DNA of 64,000 nt from Paenibacillaceae bacterium GAS479 (GCA_900105225.1 LT629764.1:3303501-3367500), one strand, 5' to 3'. Positions 1 through 8,727 are shown, numbered from the stretch's first letter. The notes: a model not told the origin generated them from the letters alone. Translations and numbers: made by a program.

Positions 1-1
1 G

Positions 2-37
2 GACACACTTGCGGAAGAGGCATCTCGGCAAAAATAG
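2..37 (+). CDS. C-terminal tail of an upstream gene (partial)
   Basis: An open frame entering from the left edge reads D-T-L-A-E-E-A-S-R-Q-K and ends at a TAG at 35-37, 47 bases before the next start. It could be the end of an upstream gene. Eleven residues are too few to identify a family, so this may also be chance. Confidence 0.3.
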   Translation, partial: DTLAEEASRQK

Positions 38-84
38 TTTCCATATGCTGTCCCCTAGTCTATGATGAAGTAGGGTGAGGACAA

Positions 85-1158
85 GTGAAAAGAAACGTCA
101 ATAGCGTTGCTGGATTGCTTATAATGGCCATGCTGCTTTCAGCATGCAGCGAGCAGGTGGATGCTCCTGTCGAGACGGATCCGCCGCCGCTTGCAACTAC
201 GGCTCCAAGCGCAGCGCCAAGCGCTTCGCCAACTCCGATCGTACCAGCGTTTACAGCGCCGCTAACCGGCAAGGGCGTGCAAGGGCCAATTAATACGAGG
301 CCGTATCTCGTGATGATTAACAATCATCCCAAAGCGAGACCGCAGTCTGGACTCGGATCCGCCGACCTGTTCTATGAAGTGCTGGCGGAAGGAGAAGTCA
401 CACGTATCCTTGCTGTGTTCCAGAGCCAGCCGCTGACGGGAGCAATCGGCCCGGTACGTAGCATCCGCCCGTATTTTATCGATTTAGGAAAAAGCCAGGA
501 TGCCATTATGATTCATGCCGGAGGCAGTCCTGACGGATATGCCCAGCTTTCCAAAGAGAAGCTGAACCATTTGGATGAGATTACGAATGCAGGGTCCTAT
601 TTCTGGAGGGACAAGTCAAGAAAAGCACCACATAACTTGTACACGAATTTGGAGAAGCTGGCGGCCGGTATCGACAGAAAAGGCTTCGAGACCAGCCAGC
701 GGGGCACGGTTCGTTCGTATCCGTTCATCCAAGGAGATGGTGTAGAGCCGACTGGCAGCATGGCTACAACGCTCGATGTCACCTTTTTGCTGAAGTCGTA
801 TAAGGTTTCTTACCGATATGACTCAGGGGCGAAGCGGTTTATGAGATTCATTAATGACGAGCCGCACAAGGATCTGAATGATAACAAGCAGCTCGCAGCT
901 GACAACGTAGTTGTGCTGGAAGCGCCGCATCGCGTTCTGGATGACGCGGGACGCAGAGCCGTCGACCTGTCCAAGGGCGGGAAGGCGATGTTGTTCCAAC
1001 GAGGCAAAGCGCGGGAGGTTCAATGGAAGCGCAGCGCTGTGGATGATCTCATCCGGCTGTATGATGGAGCTGCAGAGGTGTCTCTTTATCCTGGGCAAAC
1101 ACATTTTTTGATTATCCCGGACAAGCCGGGACTCGGTGAGCGGCTACAATTCGGATGA
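85..1158 (+). CDS. yerB: DUF3048 domain lipoprotein, YerB-like
   Basis: The 357-residue product begins with a basic n-region, a hydrophobic core and the lipobox LLSAC near residue 20, so it should be lipidated and held on the outer face of the membrane. A Pro/Ala/Thr-rich linker (about residues 28-55) follows, then a globular part with the DUF3048 pattern: RPYLVMINNHPKARPQSGL near 72-90 and the GAIGPVRSIRPYF stretch near 120. Bacillus YerB has the same layout and its biochemical role is not established. The start is GTG at 85 behind the purine-rich GGGTGAGG. A terminator follows directly, so it is probably transcribed alone or as the last gene of its unit. Family assignment is firm, function is not. 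Confidence 0.82.
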   Translation: MKRNVNSVAGLLIMAMLLSACSEQVDAPVETDPPPLATTAPSAAPSASPTPIVPAFTAPLTGKGVQGPINTRPYLVMINNHPKARPQSGLGSADLFYEVLAEGEVTRILAVFQSQPLTGAIGPVRSIRPYFIDLGKSQDAIMIHAGGSPDGYAQLSKEKLNHLDEITNAGSYFWRDKSRKAPHNLYTNLEKLAAGIDRKGFETSQRGTVRSYPFIQGDGVEPTGSMATTLDVTFLLKSYKVSYRYDSGAKRFMRFINDEPHKDLNDNKQLAADNVVVLEAPHRVLDDAGRRAVDLSKGGKAMLFQRGKAREVQWKRSAVDDLIRLYDGAAEVSLYPGQTHFLIIPDKPGLGERLQFG

Positions 1159-1192
1159 GGAAGGTTCCAGGCGCTTGTAATACGTTTACGTT

Positions 1193-1228
1193 AAGAAGGT
1201 ATCTCCGCTGCGAGAGCCTTCTTTTTTG
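1193..1228 (+). terminator. Rho-independent terminator after the DUF3048 gene
   Basis: AAGAAGG at 1193-1199 pairs with CCTTCTT at 1217-1223, and the T run continues to 1227. It ends the yerB-like transcript. Confidence 0.7.
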
Positions 1229-1359
1229 AGTTGATGGGAAATGATTACTCTTCATATACATAAATTAGAATATTTAGGTAAAAAATGAACGGACAGTCGG
1301 ACGCTGGAATGTTTCAATGAGTCAAGAAACGACAATTTTTGCACTAGGCCTATTTTGTC

Positions 1360-1376
1360 TTTACAATTCCTTTACA
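1360..1376 (+). promoter_or_regulatory. Paired TTTACA repeats, possible PhoP box and promoter
   Basis: TTTACA occurs at 1360-1365 and again at 1371-1376 with five bases between. This is the spacing of the tandem hexamers bound by PhoP in Bacillus. The second copy could also serve as a -35 element, with GATAAG about 17 bases downstream as a -10. The phosphate-transport pair follows. The pattern is seen directly; PhoP binding is inference. Confidence 0.4.
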
Positions 1377-1456
1377 ACATGAGTATGAACTGTGATAAGA
1401 TAAGTTGGGCCTGAAAAGGCGGCAGTAACATTTTCCTGAAAGCAAAGGGGACGAAC

Positions 1457-2065
1457 ATGGCTAAGAAGAATATTTTCTTCAAAACGCTGGAAGAAATGGC
1501 GGATACGATTGTCGAGACCGTAGAGTTTTTTGCCAGAGGCGTGGATGATTTGTCGAATGTCGGCGAGTTCGCTAAGGCAATGAAAGAATACGAGAGTCAG
1601 TGTGACCGTTATACCCATACGATGATCATTGAGCTTAATCGGACCTTCATCACGCCGATCGAGCGCGATGACATTATGGCGCTGACGACTGCTCTTGACG
1701 ATGTGGTCGACGAAATCGAGGCTTGCGCTTCCCGTTTTGAGATGTACCAGGTAACGGACAAGGATGAGTACATTCGCTTGTTCGCGGACAACCTCGTCCG
1801 CAACTCCCATCAGGTCAAGAAAGCGATCTATCTGCTCACGCAGAAGAAGCTGCTTGCCATCCGCGAGCCAAACATCGCCATCAACGAGCTGGAGAATCAG
1901 GCTGACGACTTGCTGCGCGTAAGCATCAAGGCACTGTTCGCCAAAGAGAAAGATCCAATCGAGCTGATCAAGCGCAAAGAGCTTTACGAAATGCTGGAGC
2001 AGACGACGGATTATTTCGAGGATGTCGCCAACACGCTTGAATCCATCATTATGCGCAACAGCTAA
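1457..2065 (+). CDS. DUF47 family phosphate transport accessory protein
   Basis: The 202-residue soluble, almost all-helical protein has the PhoU-like DUF47 pattern: an N-terminal LEEMADTIVETVEFF helix, the DRYTHTMIIELNRTFITPIERDDI stretch split near residue 60, and a C-terminal EQTTDYFEDVANTLE helix. DUF47 proteins are encoded next to PiT-family phosphate carriers and are thought to modulate them. Here the carrier follows 23 bases downstream on the same strand, the same order as ykaA-pit in Bacillus. The ribosome site AAAGGGGACGAAC lies just before the ATG. The paired TTTACA motif upstream suggests phosphate control. Confidence 0.88.
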   Translation: MAKKNIFFKTLEEMADTIVETVEFFARGVDDLSNVGEFAKAMKEYESQCDRYTHTMIIELNRTFITPIERDDIMALTTALDDVVDEIEACASRFEMYQVTDKDEYIRLFADNLVRNSHQVKKAIYLLTQKKLLAIREPNIAINELENQADDLLRVSIKALFAKEKDPIELIKRKELYEMLEQTTDYFEDVANTLESIIMRNS

Positions 2066-2088
2066 GGATAGGAGCCAACCTTACCGTT

Positions 2089-3090
2089 ATGGATACAGTA
2101 TATATTGTAATGGCAGTAGTGGTCTTTTTGGCACTAGCATTCGACTTTATCAATGGCTTCCATGATACAGCCAATGCTATTGCCACATCGGTTTCCACTC
2201 GGGCGTTGAAGCCCCGTGCCGCTATTCTCCTGGCGTCGGTCATGAACTTCGTCGGCGCTCTCAGCTTCACTGGTGTTGCCAAGACTATCGGCGGCAGTGT
2301 GGCCAATCCGGCCACCCTGCAAAATGGCGAGGAAATCGTTATCGCAGCCTTGCTCGGCGCGATTATTTGGAATCTGATCACCTGGTGGTTCGGTATCCCG
2401 TCTTCCTCCTCGCATGCGTTGATCGGGGGCTTGGCCGGCGCGGTCATCTCTTCTGCAGGTTTCGGCGCGATTAATGCGAGCGGTTTTTCCGACATAATCA
2501 AGGCTTTGATCTTCTCACCATTTATCGCTTTTGCTATCGGCTTTACTCTAATGTGGATTCTCAAAAAAGTGTTCGCTAGGGCAAATCCGCATCAGATCAA
2601 CAAAGGCTTCCGGACCGGCCAGATTCTAACCGCATCTTTCCAAGCGTTCACGCATGGCACAAACGATGCTCAGAAGGCGATGGGTATTATCACTTTTGCA
2701 CTCGTTTCCGCTGGATTGCAGGATAATCTGGACGTTCCACTGTGGGTCAAGCTGTCCGCGGCAACTGCGATGGCGCTTGGTACCTCGGTCGGGGGCTGGA
2801 AGATCATCAAAACGATGGGTACGAAGATCTTCAAGATCGAGCCAGTCAACGGCTTTGCTGCTGACCTTGGCGCGGCCTCCGTCATTTTGACGGCCACGAT
2901 GATCCATTTCCCTGTTAGTACAACGCATGTCATTACCTCGTCCATCCTCGGCGTCGGCAGCGCGAAGCGCTTCTCGGCCGTTAAGTGGGGCATGGCTGGG
3001 CGGATTATCGTTTCCTGGCTCATTACAATTCCGATTGCGATGATCCTCAGTGCGACGATTTTCCAAATCATCAAGTTGCTGTTCCTCTAG
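2089..3090 (+). CDS. pit: Inorganic phosphate transporter, PiT family
   Basis: The 333-residue integral membrane protein has about ten hydrophobic segments and both PiT signature copies: DFINGFHDTANAIATSVST near residues 18-36, and the related FTHGTNDAQKAMGI near residues 188-201. FPVSTTHVITSSILG near 267-281 is the second-half counterpart of the IPSSSSHALIGGLAG stretch. PiT proteins carry metal-phosphate with cations across the cytoplasmic membrane at low affinity. The gene forms a two-gene operon with the DUF47 protein and is closed by a strong terminator. Length is typical for the short bacterial PiT group. Confidence 0.92.
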   Translation: MDTVYIVMAVVVFLALAFDFINGFHDTANAIATSVSTRALKPRAAILLASVMNFVGALSFTGVAKTIGGSVANPATLQNGEEIVIAALLGAIIWNLITWWFGIPSSSSHALIGGLAGAVISSAGFGAINASGFSDIIKALIFSPFIAFAIGFTLMWILKKVFARANPHQINKGFRTGQILTASFQAFTHGTNDAQKAMGIITFALVSAGLQDNLDVPLWVKLSAATAMALGTSVGGWKIIKTMGTKIFKIEPVNGFAADLGAASVILTATMIHFPVSTTHVITSSILGVGSAKRFSAVKWGMAGRIIVSWLITIPIAMILSATIFQIIKLLFL

Positions 3091-3147
3091 AATAGCCGAG
3101 TAGAAGATACTTACACCTTAGAACCTTACATCAAAGCACTATAGTAG

Positions 3148-3192
3148 AAAGCCCGCTTGCGCCGATGAACTCGGTGGAGGCGGGCTTTTTTG
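3148..3192 (+). terminator. Terminator of the phosphate-transport operon
   Basis: AAAGCCCGC at 3148-3156 pairs with GCGGGCTTT at 3180-3188, followed by more T. Confidence 0.85.
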
Positions 3193-3701
3193 GGGCTTAG
3201 CTTGCAAGCGTTCTCAATAGCTTAATGGGGGAGGAGGAGCGTGTGCTGCTTTGGCTTGAGGCTAGGTACAGGGTTGAGTTGAACGGAACGGCGCCTCGTT
3301 ATAAGGTGAGGCACAGATTAAAGGAAGCCACACTGAGCCTGATGCTGGCCTGGCAGCGGAGCTAGCCGCTGGGCTAGCTCTGGTGATGTGAAGCCCCCCG
3401 AAGGCGGGTGAACGCCTTGTGCCGTTGAGTATAACTAGGAGGCGGCTGGAAGACGTTGCAGCCGCACTTCCCACCGTATTAGCTGTGCGCTTATCGACCA
3501 TTGAAAAGATTAGAGTGAAGTGAGTACAAGCTTGCCAGGGTTTAGAGATGGCAACGGTAGTTACTGGTGGAGCATGTTTATGTGAACACAGAAGCCCAGA
3601 GCATCCCCGTACAATCCGGGAGTCTGGGTCATGTGACTTGCGTCAACGCAGAAGTCCATAGCATGAGCAGCGAACTATGTTTTTTGCTGCTCTTCCAGGC
3701 G
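3193..3701. other. Non-coding stretch with short inverted and direct repeats
   Basis: No convincing gene is visible. The region is GC-rich with several short palindromes, including CTAGCCGCTGGGCTAG at about 3363-3378. Two 20-base copies of AACRCAGAAGYCCAKAGCAT lie exactly 60 bases apart at 3585-3604 and 3645-3664, with three differences. The stretch separates two convergent units. Confidence 0.5.
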
Positions 3702-4316
3702 CTATTTACGACTCTTTTTGGACTTGGAGCTAGGCCTCTTCTTGGAACTGGGCCGACGCTTGCTTCCGCTCTTGGAATTGCCTCCCCCACCTTTGGCGAA
3801 GCCTCCGCCGCTGCTAGGGCGGCGTTTTTTCTTGGTGCTTTTTCTCTTCTTGGGCGGTGTCCATTCATCATCCTCAAGATCGACCAGCTTGGAATCATCG
3901 GCATCCTTCTTGCCGAAGGAGCCCATCATCAGCTTGATGAGCGGCGCCATCTGCTGCACGCCGCCGATGACCTTCTGTGCCTTGGTCATCGTACCTATGA
4001 TGCCGTCCAGGCCGCCAATCCTGTCAACGAAGCCCTTCAGGTCGCTCAGCTTGTCGAGAGAGAATAGACTACCGCTCTTGGTTGATTTTTCGGCAACCTC
4101 CGGGAGTGTTGCCAGCGGACCGATTGACGGAGCAACCGGGACGGTAGGAAAGCTGCTCGTAGGGAATTTAGCCGGCGGCGCGAATAGTGTTTGCGGCGAA
4201 TTATTGTTGTAGGGAAAGGCATCTCCGAGGCCGGGGAATACACTTCCCTGTGTAGGGCCATTAGGAGTGTTGCGATACGGCTCGTTAGGGTAGTAGTAAG
4301 GATAGTTGGAATTCAC
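3702..4316 (-). CDS. YqfQ/VrrA-like low-complexity protein
   Basis: The 204-residue product starts at a GTG (4316) and has three zones. The N-terminus is rich in Tyr, Asn and Pro (about 1-60). The middle (about 80-135) reads LSDLKGFVDRIGGLDG and then QKVIGGVQQMAPLIKLMMGSF, which resembles the conserved helical core of the YqfQ/VrrA family of Bacillales. The C-terminus (from about 155) is a very basic Lys/Arg/Ser tail with repeated RRPSS and KKRPSSK motifs. Spore or envelope association is reported for relatives, but no biochemical role is settled. The basic tail suggests interaction with nucleic acid or anionic polymer (inference). Confidence 0.6.
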   Translation of the reverse strand: MNSNYPYYYPNEPYRNTPNGPTQGSVFPGLGDAFPYNNNSPQTLFAPPAKFPTSSFPTVPVAPSIGPLATLPEVAEKSTKSGSLFSLDKLSDLKGFVDRIGGLDGIIGTMTKAQKVIGGVQQMAPLIKLMMGSFGKKDADDSKLVDLEDDEWTPPKKRKSTKKKRRPSSGGGFAKGGGGNSKSGSKRRPSSKKRPSSKSKKSRK

Positions 4317-4526
4317 TTGGATTTCACATCCTTGTCGGATTGCGGATTTAGCCTCCGCTTTTCGTATAGTGTATGGTCATTAATGGAATTTGGGTTGGAC
4401 GTTCGCCCGGTTTTTGCCGAAAAACCCAGAGAGGGACTGGCACGGACTATGGGAGGAAAGGGCATGTTAGTGCAGGATAGCGCTTGCAAAATTCATTCAC
4501 TCTCTAAAGCGTGAACACGGTGATAG

Positions 4527-4555
4527 TTGTTTTCTGTAGCGCATCGCTATAAAAT
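4527..4555 (+). promoter_or_regulatory. Candidate sigma-A promoter for the yerC operon
   Basis: TTGTTT at 4527-4532 and TAAAAT at 4550-4555 are separated by 17 bases and sit 34 bases before the yerC start. The -35 is weak and the -10 is good. Confidence 0.4.
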
Positions 4556-4588
4556 GGAGAGTAGGATTCTTTTACAGGGGTGAAGTTG

Positions 4589-4879
4589 ATGCAGCTCAAG
4601 AAGCTGAATGATAAAGCGATTGACCAACTATTTGAAGCAGTACTCACGCTTAAGAGTGTTGAGGAATGTTATATTTTCTTTGATGATCTGTGCACCGTCA
4701 ACGAAGTACAGTCACTGTCCCAGCGTTTGGAAGTTGCGCGCATGCTCGGTAAGGGCAGCACGTACAATCAGATCGAAGCGGAGACTGGAGCCAGCACGGC
4801 TACAATTTCCCGCGTTAAGCGCTGCCTGAACTATGGCAATGACGGTTATAAGATGACACTGGATCGCCTTAACCGCTAA
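4589..4879 (+). CDS. yerC: YerC/YecD family TrpR-like transcriptional regulator
   Basis: The 96-residue protein begins MQLKKLNDKAIDQLFEAV and contains the TrpR-fold helix-turn-helix: SLSQRLEVARMLGKGSTYNQ, then TGASTATISRVKRCLNYG. This is the typical YerC pattern and length. The targets of YerC are not well defined. An in-frame GTG lies 9 bases upstream, but the AGGGGTG ribosome site is correctly spaced only from the ATG at 4589, and family members also start there. The stop codon overlaps the start of the next gene as TAATG, so the chelatase-like gene is translationally linked. Confidence 0.9.
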   Translation: MQLKKLNDKAIDQLFEAVLTLKSVEECYIFFDDLCTVNEVQSLSQRLEVARMLGKGSTYNQIEAETGASTATISRVKRCLNYGNDGYKMTLDRLNR

Positions 4880-5820
4880 TGAAGCCGCAGGACCGCAGCG
4901 AGCTGTTCCTTCGGAGCCAAGAAGGACAATCGCCAGCAGCTCCGGAAGAAGTGCTGCCTAAGGCGGAAGCATATTTGTATTCCGCGAATGAGACGCCGGA
5001 CCTTTCAGGCAGAGGTTCCCACAGCAATTCATTTCTTCCTTCTATTCTTGTCATCAGTCATGGCTCCAGAGACCCCAATTGGGTCGCTCTCGTGGATGAA
5101 GCTGTTCGTGAAGCGGCAGCTCTCCTTTCAAATTTGACCGGCCCTGTGCCGGTCATTTCGTCGTTCCTGGAGATTGTGACTGGGCGTCTAATCCAGGACG
5201 GGGTGGATGAGCTGTTGGCGCTCGGGGCAACCGACATCTATGTATTGCCTCTGTTCGTTTCCTCCGGCAGTACGCATGTAGACGACATTATGCAGGCATT
5301 CGGGCAGCCTCCGGCAGGGCTCAGGGAAGGCGAGTTCGACCCGTTCCGTACCGGAGGAGCTCGCATCCATCCCGGTAAGCCGATCGATGACGAGCAGGAG
5401 ATTGCAGAGCTGCTTCTGCGTCAGGTGAGCGAGTTGTCCGTTGATCCGTCCCGTGAGTCGCTTTTGTTAATCGGCCACGGCTCGATCGAGCCCGGTTTTC
5501 ACGGACGCTGGCGCGACGGTCTCGGCCGAATCGCGGAGCGATTGAGGATGGACGGCGACTTTGCCCGCGCGGAATATGCGATGCTGCTGCCCAATCAGGC
5601 GGCATGCAAACTGCGTGCAATGCGCCGCAAGCGGCCCGGGGAGAAGGTAATCGTCGTACCGGTTTTCCTTAGTCAAGGATATTTCACATCAACTGTGATT
5701 CCCGCGCGACTCGGAGAGTTAGAATATGAATATAATGGTCGGGCAATGCTACCGGACGCGGCTGTGGCGCGTTGGATGGCAAAGCAGGCCCAGCAGTGGC
5801 TGGATAGAGCAGGAGGATGA
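4879..5820 (+). CDS. CbiX/SirB-type sirohydrochlorin chelatase family protein
   Basis: The 313-residue product has two chelatase half-domains. The first opens with LVISHGSRDPNW (about 57-68), carrying the metal-binding His of the HGSR motif. It continues through VPVISSFLEI and the second His in VLPLFVSSGSTHVDDI. The second half has LLLIGHGSIEPGFHGRW (about 195) and VIVVPVFLSQGYFTSTVIP. CbiX/SirB enzymes insert Co2+ or Fe2+ into sirohydrochlorin for cobalamin or siroheme synthesis. No other tetrapyrrole gene is nearby, so the true substrate is uncertain. About 50 N-terminal residues precede the domain. It starts in the yerC stop (TAATG) and ends 3 bases before the lipid kinase gene. Confidence 0.82.
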   Translation: MKPQDRSELFLRSQEGQSPAAPEEVLPKAEAYLYSANETPDLSGRGSHSNSFLPSILVISHGSRDPNWVALVDEAVREAAALLSNLTGPVPVISSFLEIVTGRLIQDGVDELLALGATDIYVLPLFVSSGSTHVDDIMQAFGQPPAGLREGEFDPFRTGGARIHPGKPIDDEQEIAELLLRQVSELSVDPSRESLLLIGHGSIEPGFHGRWRDGLGRIAERLRMDGDFARAEYAMLLPNQAACKLRAMRRKRPGEKVIVVPVFLSQGYFTSTVIPARLGELEYEYNGRAMLPDAAVARWMAKQAQQWLDRAGG

Positions 5821-5823
5821 AAC

Positions 5824-6741
5824 ATGAGCAGCGGATACAAACGAGCGCGTTTAATCTACAATCCAACATCCGGTCGGGAAGAGATGAGGCGGAGATTAGG
5901 CGAAATTTTGATGCTTCTGGAGCGCGGAGGCATCGAGACGAGCACGCATGCGACAAGCGGCGAGGGCGATGCCTCCATAGCGGCTGCTGATGCCGCGGAT
6001 CGCGGCTTCGACATGATTATCGCCGCCGGCGGTGACGGTACCCTTTATGAGGTCATCAATGGCCTCGGTGAAAAGCCTAACCGACCCCCTCTAGGCATCC
6101 TGCCTGTAGGGACGACGAATGATTTTGCCCGCGCGCTCGGTATTCCCCGCAATCTGGAGTATGCCTGCGAACTGATTACAATGCAGTACACCCGTCCTAT
6201 CGACGTCGGTCGCGCCGGCAAAAAATACTTCATCAACATCGCAGGCGGCGGCTCGCTAACCGAGCTTACGTATGAGGTGCCAAGCAAGCTGAAGACGATG
6301 ATCGGCCAGCTCGCCTACTATATGAAGGGGCTGGAGAAGATGACTCGGTTGCGACCTATGAAGCTGCTCATTCAGGGTAACGGAATCGAGGACATTCATG
6401 AGGAGATCATGCTGTTCCTAATCTGCAACAGCAACTCTGTTGGCGGCTTTGAGAAGCTGGCTCCAGCAGCCAGCCTGGACGACGGCCAGTTCGAGGTGCT
6501 CATATTGAAAAAATGCAATCTCGCGGAATTCATTCGCATTGTCACGCTGGCCCTGCGTGGGGAGCATTTCAATGATCCGCATATCGTCCATTTCAAAACA
6601 AACCAGCTGACCGTCACAACCTCCGATTACGCCCAACTGAACCTCGACGGCGAATACGGCGGCACGCTCCCCTGCACGTTCACGGTGCTTCCTTCCCACT
6701 TGAACATCTTTGTGGACGAGGAAGGGAAAGCTCAGTATTAG
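5824..6741 (+). CDS. dgkB: Diacylglycerol/lipid kinase, DgkB-like
   Basis: The 305-residue protein shows the DAGK catalytic pattern: RLIYNPTSGRE at the N-terminus, IIAAGGDGTLYEVINGL near 66-82 (the GGDGT nucleotide loop) and LGILPVGTTNDFARALGIP near 90-108. A C-terminal beta-rich domain follows. DgkB phosphorylates diacylglycerol to phosphatidic acid at the inner membrane face and recycles lipid from lipoteichoic acid synthesis. In Bacillus this gene is likewise found near the rlmCD-type methyltransferase, which supports orthology. The ribosome site AGGAGG lies 8 bases before the ATG. Confidence 0.9.
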   Translation: MSSGYKRARLIYNPTSGREEMRRRLGEILMLLERGGIETSTHATSGEGDASIAAADAADRGFDMIIAAGGDGTLYEVINGLGEKPNRPPLGILPVGTTNDFARALGIPRNLEYACELITMQYTRPIDVGRAGKKYFINIAGGGSLTELTYEVPSKLKTMIGQLAYYMKGLEKMTRLRPMKLLIQGNGIEDIHEEIMLFLICNSNSVGGFEKLAPAASLDDGQFEVLILKKCNLAEFIRIVTLALRGEHFNDPHIVHFKTNQLTVTTSDYAQLNLDGEYGGTLPCTFTVLPSHLNIFVDEEGKAQY

Positions 6742-6779
6742 TGGGAGTTGGAGCTGGGCCCGCCAGCTAGCTCGCCTTG

Positions 6780-7012
6780 TGCGATGCTAGCGTGGAGTCA
6801 GTGCGTTTCACAGCAAGTGCCAGCGAACTCGTACCCGTATGATGCTGGTGATGTCAGAGAGAGTTCGCGCTCATGCGATGTTGGCGTGTAGCCAGCGGGA
6901 GCTCGCGCTCATGCGAAGTTGGCGTGTAGCCAGAGAGAGCTCGTGATTATGATGTGATCCTGGCGTGTAGCCAGCGGGAGCTTGGGCTCATGCGATGTTG
7001 GTTTGGGGCCAG
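6780..7012. repeat. Imperfect tandem repeats with a hairpin core
   Basis: Three copies of TGGCGTGTAGCCAG lie near 6882-6895, 6920-6933 and 6961-6974, inside a longer degenerate unit of about 38-42 bases (GCTCATGCGAWGTTGG then the core then GGGAGCT). Weaker copies flank them. Each core folds as CTGGC-GTGTA-GCCAG. The array lies between dgkB and the methyltransferase gene. Confidence 0.65.
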
Positions 7013-7106
7013 CATGTTTCACAGCCCGTGCCATGAATTTCGGCCTGCAGGCCGCCGCGCCCCGGAGCGCCGCTGCTCCGCAGGCCTTTACTACGATAGA
7101 GAACGG

Positions 7107-8594
7107 ATGACCATGATGAAACAAGCATTGCCAGTTAACAAAAACGATACCGTCACGCTCGACATTATCGGCTTGACGCATGAAGGCGAAGGTGTGGGTC
7201 GTGTCGACGGCTTCACTTTGTTCGTCCAAGGCGCGCTGCCTGGCGAGCGCGTGAGCGCCAAGGTACTCAAAGTCAAAAAGACCTACGGCTACGCCAAGCA
7301 GCTCGAATTGCTGCAAGCCAGCCCTCATCGCGTCGATGCTCCTTGTCCGATTTATAAGCAATGCGGGGGCTGCCAGCTTCAGCATATGAGCTACGAGGCG
7401 CAGCTGGTTTGGAAACGCCAGCATGTGATCGATTCACTTCAGCGGATCGGCAAACTGGAGGTTCAGGATTCTGCCAGGGGTGGCAGCCAACCAGCCAGTG
7501 ACGGCCACACGGCAGGGGCAGGCCAAACCAGCGGCTCACGCGGCATACTCGTCCATCCCACAATCGGAATGGACGAGCCTTGGCGCTACCGCAACAAAGC
7601 CCAAGTCCCCATCGGCATGGCGATGGCGGACTTGGACAGCGGCGCGGCCGGCAGCCTGATCGGCGGCTTTTACGCCCGCGGCTCGCACCGCATCGTCGAC
7701 ATGGACTCGTGCCTCATCCAGCACGAGAACAACGACGCTGCGGTGCGGCAGGTCAAAACCATCGGCAACCGCGTCGGCATCTCCGCTTACGATGAAGCAA
7801 CCGGGCGCGGCATCCTCCGACATGTCGTCGTGCGGACCGGATTCGTGACCGGCGAAATGATGGTCGTCCTGGTCACGAGCAGTCCGCGCATTCCGCGCCT
7901 GGAGGACTGGATTGCCGGCATTCGCGAAGCTCTGCCGCAAGTGAAGAGCATCGTGCAGAACATCAACAAGCGGCAGACCAACGTCATCTTCGGCGATGAC
8001 ACGCGCACCCTTTGGGGGAGCGACGTCATCTACGACGAGTTGGACGGGCTGCGCTTTGCTATTTCTGCACGATCATTTTACCAGGTTAATCCGGCGCAGA
8101 CGCTCCGGCTTTATCAGTCCGCCGTCGACTACGCCGGCCTGACCGGCAGCGAAAATGTCATCGATGCCTATTGCGGCATCGGTACTATCTCGCTGTTCCT
8201 GGCCCGCCGCGCGGGCAATGTTTATGGAGTTGAGATTGTGCCGGAGGCGATCGAGGACGCGAAGCGCAATGCCGAGCTGAACGGCATTACGAATGCGTCC
8301 TTCGAGGCTGGCCCAGCAGAGGTTGTCATTCCGCGCTGGCGCTCGGAAGGCGTGACGCCCGACGTCATCGTCGTCGATCCTCCACGTAAAGGCTGCGACG
8401 AACAGTTGCTTGACACAATCTTGAAAATGCAGCCGGAGAGAGTGGTTTACGTGTCCTGTAACCCGGCTACTTTGGCCAGGGATTTGCAGGTGTTGGAGGC
8501 GGGAGGTTACCGGACTGTAGAAGTGCAGCCGGTGGATATGTTCCCGCATACGAGTCATGTGGAGTGTTGCTCACTGTTGGTGAGGAAAGACTAA
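7107..8594 (+). CDS. rlmCD: 23S rRNA (uracil-5-)-methyltransferase, RlmCD/RumA family
   Basis: The roughly 495-residue enzyme begins with a TRAM RNA-binding domain (DIIGLTHEGEGVGRVDGFTLF split near residue 15). A Fe-S cluster motif follows: CPIYKQCGGCQLQHM near 75-90. The SAM methyltransferase domain has ENVIDAYCGIGTISLFLA near 350, the VVDPPRKGCD motif near 420 and the catalytic-loop VSCNPATLARD near 450. It methylates uridines in 23S rRNA. A long in-frame extension to 6954 is open but runs through the repeat array, so I place the start at the ATG at 7107. About 25 residues near 127-150 are a Gly/Ser/Ala-rich insertion. Confidence 0.92.
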   Translation: MTMMKQALPVNKNDTVTLDIIGLTHEGEGVGRVDGFTLFVQGALPGERVSAKVLKVKKTYGYAKQLELLQASPHRVDAPCPIYKQCGGCQLQHMSYEAQLVWKRQHVIDSLQRIGKLEVQDSARGGSQPASDGHTAGAGQTSGSRGILVHPTIGMDEPWRYRNKAQVPIGMAMADLDSGAAGSLIGGFYARGSHRIVDMDSCLIQHENNDAAVRQVKTIGNRVGISAYDEATGRGILRHVVVRTGFVTGEMMVVLVTSSPRIPRLEDWIAGIREALPQVKSIVQNINKRQTNVIFGDDTRTLWGSDVIYDELDGLRFAISARSFYQVNPAQTLRLYQSAVDYAGLTGSENVIDAYCGIGTISLFLARRAGNVYGVEIVPEAIEDAKRNAELNGITNASFEAGPAEVVIPRWRSEGVTPDVIVVDPPRKGCDEQLLDTILKMQPERVVYVSCNPATLARDLQVLEAGGYRTVEVQPVDMFPHTSHVECCSLLVRKD

Positions 8595-8613
8595 TAGTTG
8601 AGGTGTATTGGCG
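8570..8613 (+). repeat. Left copy of direct repeat spanning the rlmCD 3' end
   Basis: This segment covers the last codons of the methyltransferase and 19 bases beyond. It recurs at 10117-10156 with one substitution and a 4-base deletion. Between the copies lies the DUF4365 gene. Confidence 0.75.
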
Positions 8614-8622
8614 GAAATAATA

Positions 8623-8647
8623 AGAGGGGCGAGAGCCCCTCTATTTT
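8623..8647 (+). terminator. Terminator after the methyltransferase gene
   Basis: AGAGGGGC at 8623-8630, loop GAGA, then GCCCCTCT at 8635-8642 and a short T-rich tail. Confidence 0.8.
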
Positions 8648-8727
8648 GGTTTGGTTAGTTATGTTCTTTTTAAGCAGAAATTTAGTATTGAGTACTAGTT
8701 AGATTAAGATGTAAATAACATTTCATA

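Noticed and set aside
3567-4067. Long plus-strand frame opposite the YqfQ-like gene
   Set aside because: It is antisense to a gene with recognisable sequence, and its composition mirrors the basic Lys/Ser tail; no family or ribosome site.
6780-7012. Possible CRISPR array from the regularly spaced repeats
   Set aside because: Unit similarity runs through the whole 38-42 bases with no distinct unique spacers, repeats are degenerate, and no cas gene is present.
6954-7106. Upstream extension of the methyltransferase
   Set aside because: The extension translates the repeat array and the TRAM domain begins only after 7107.
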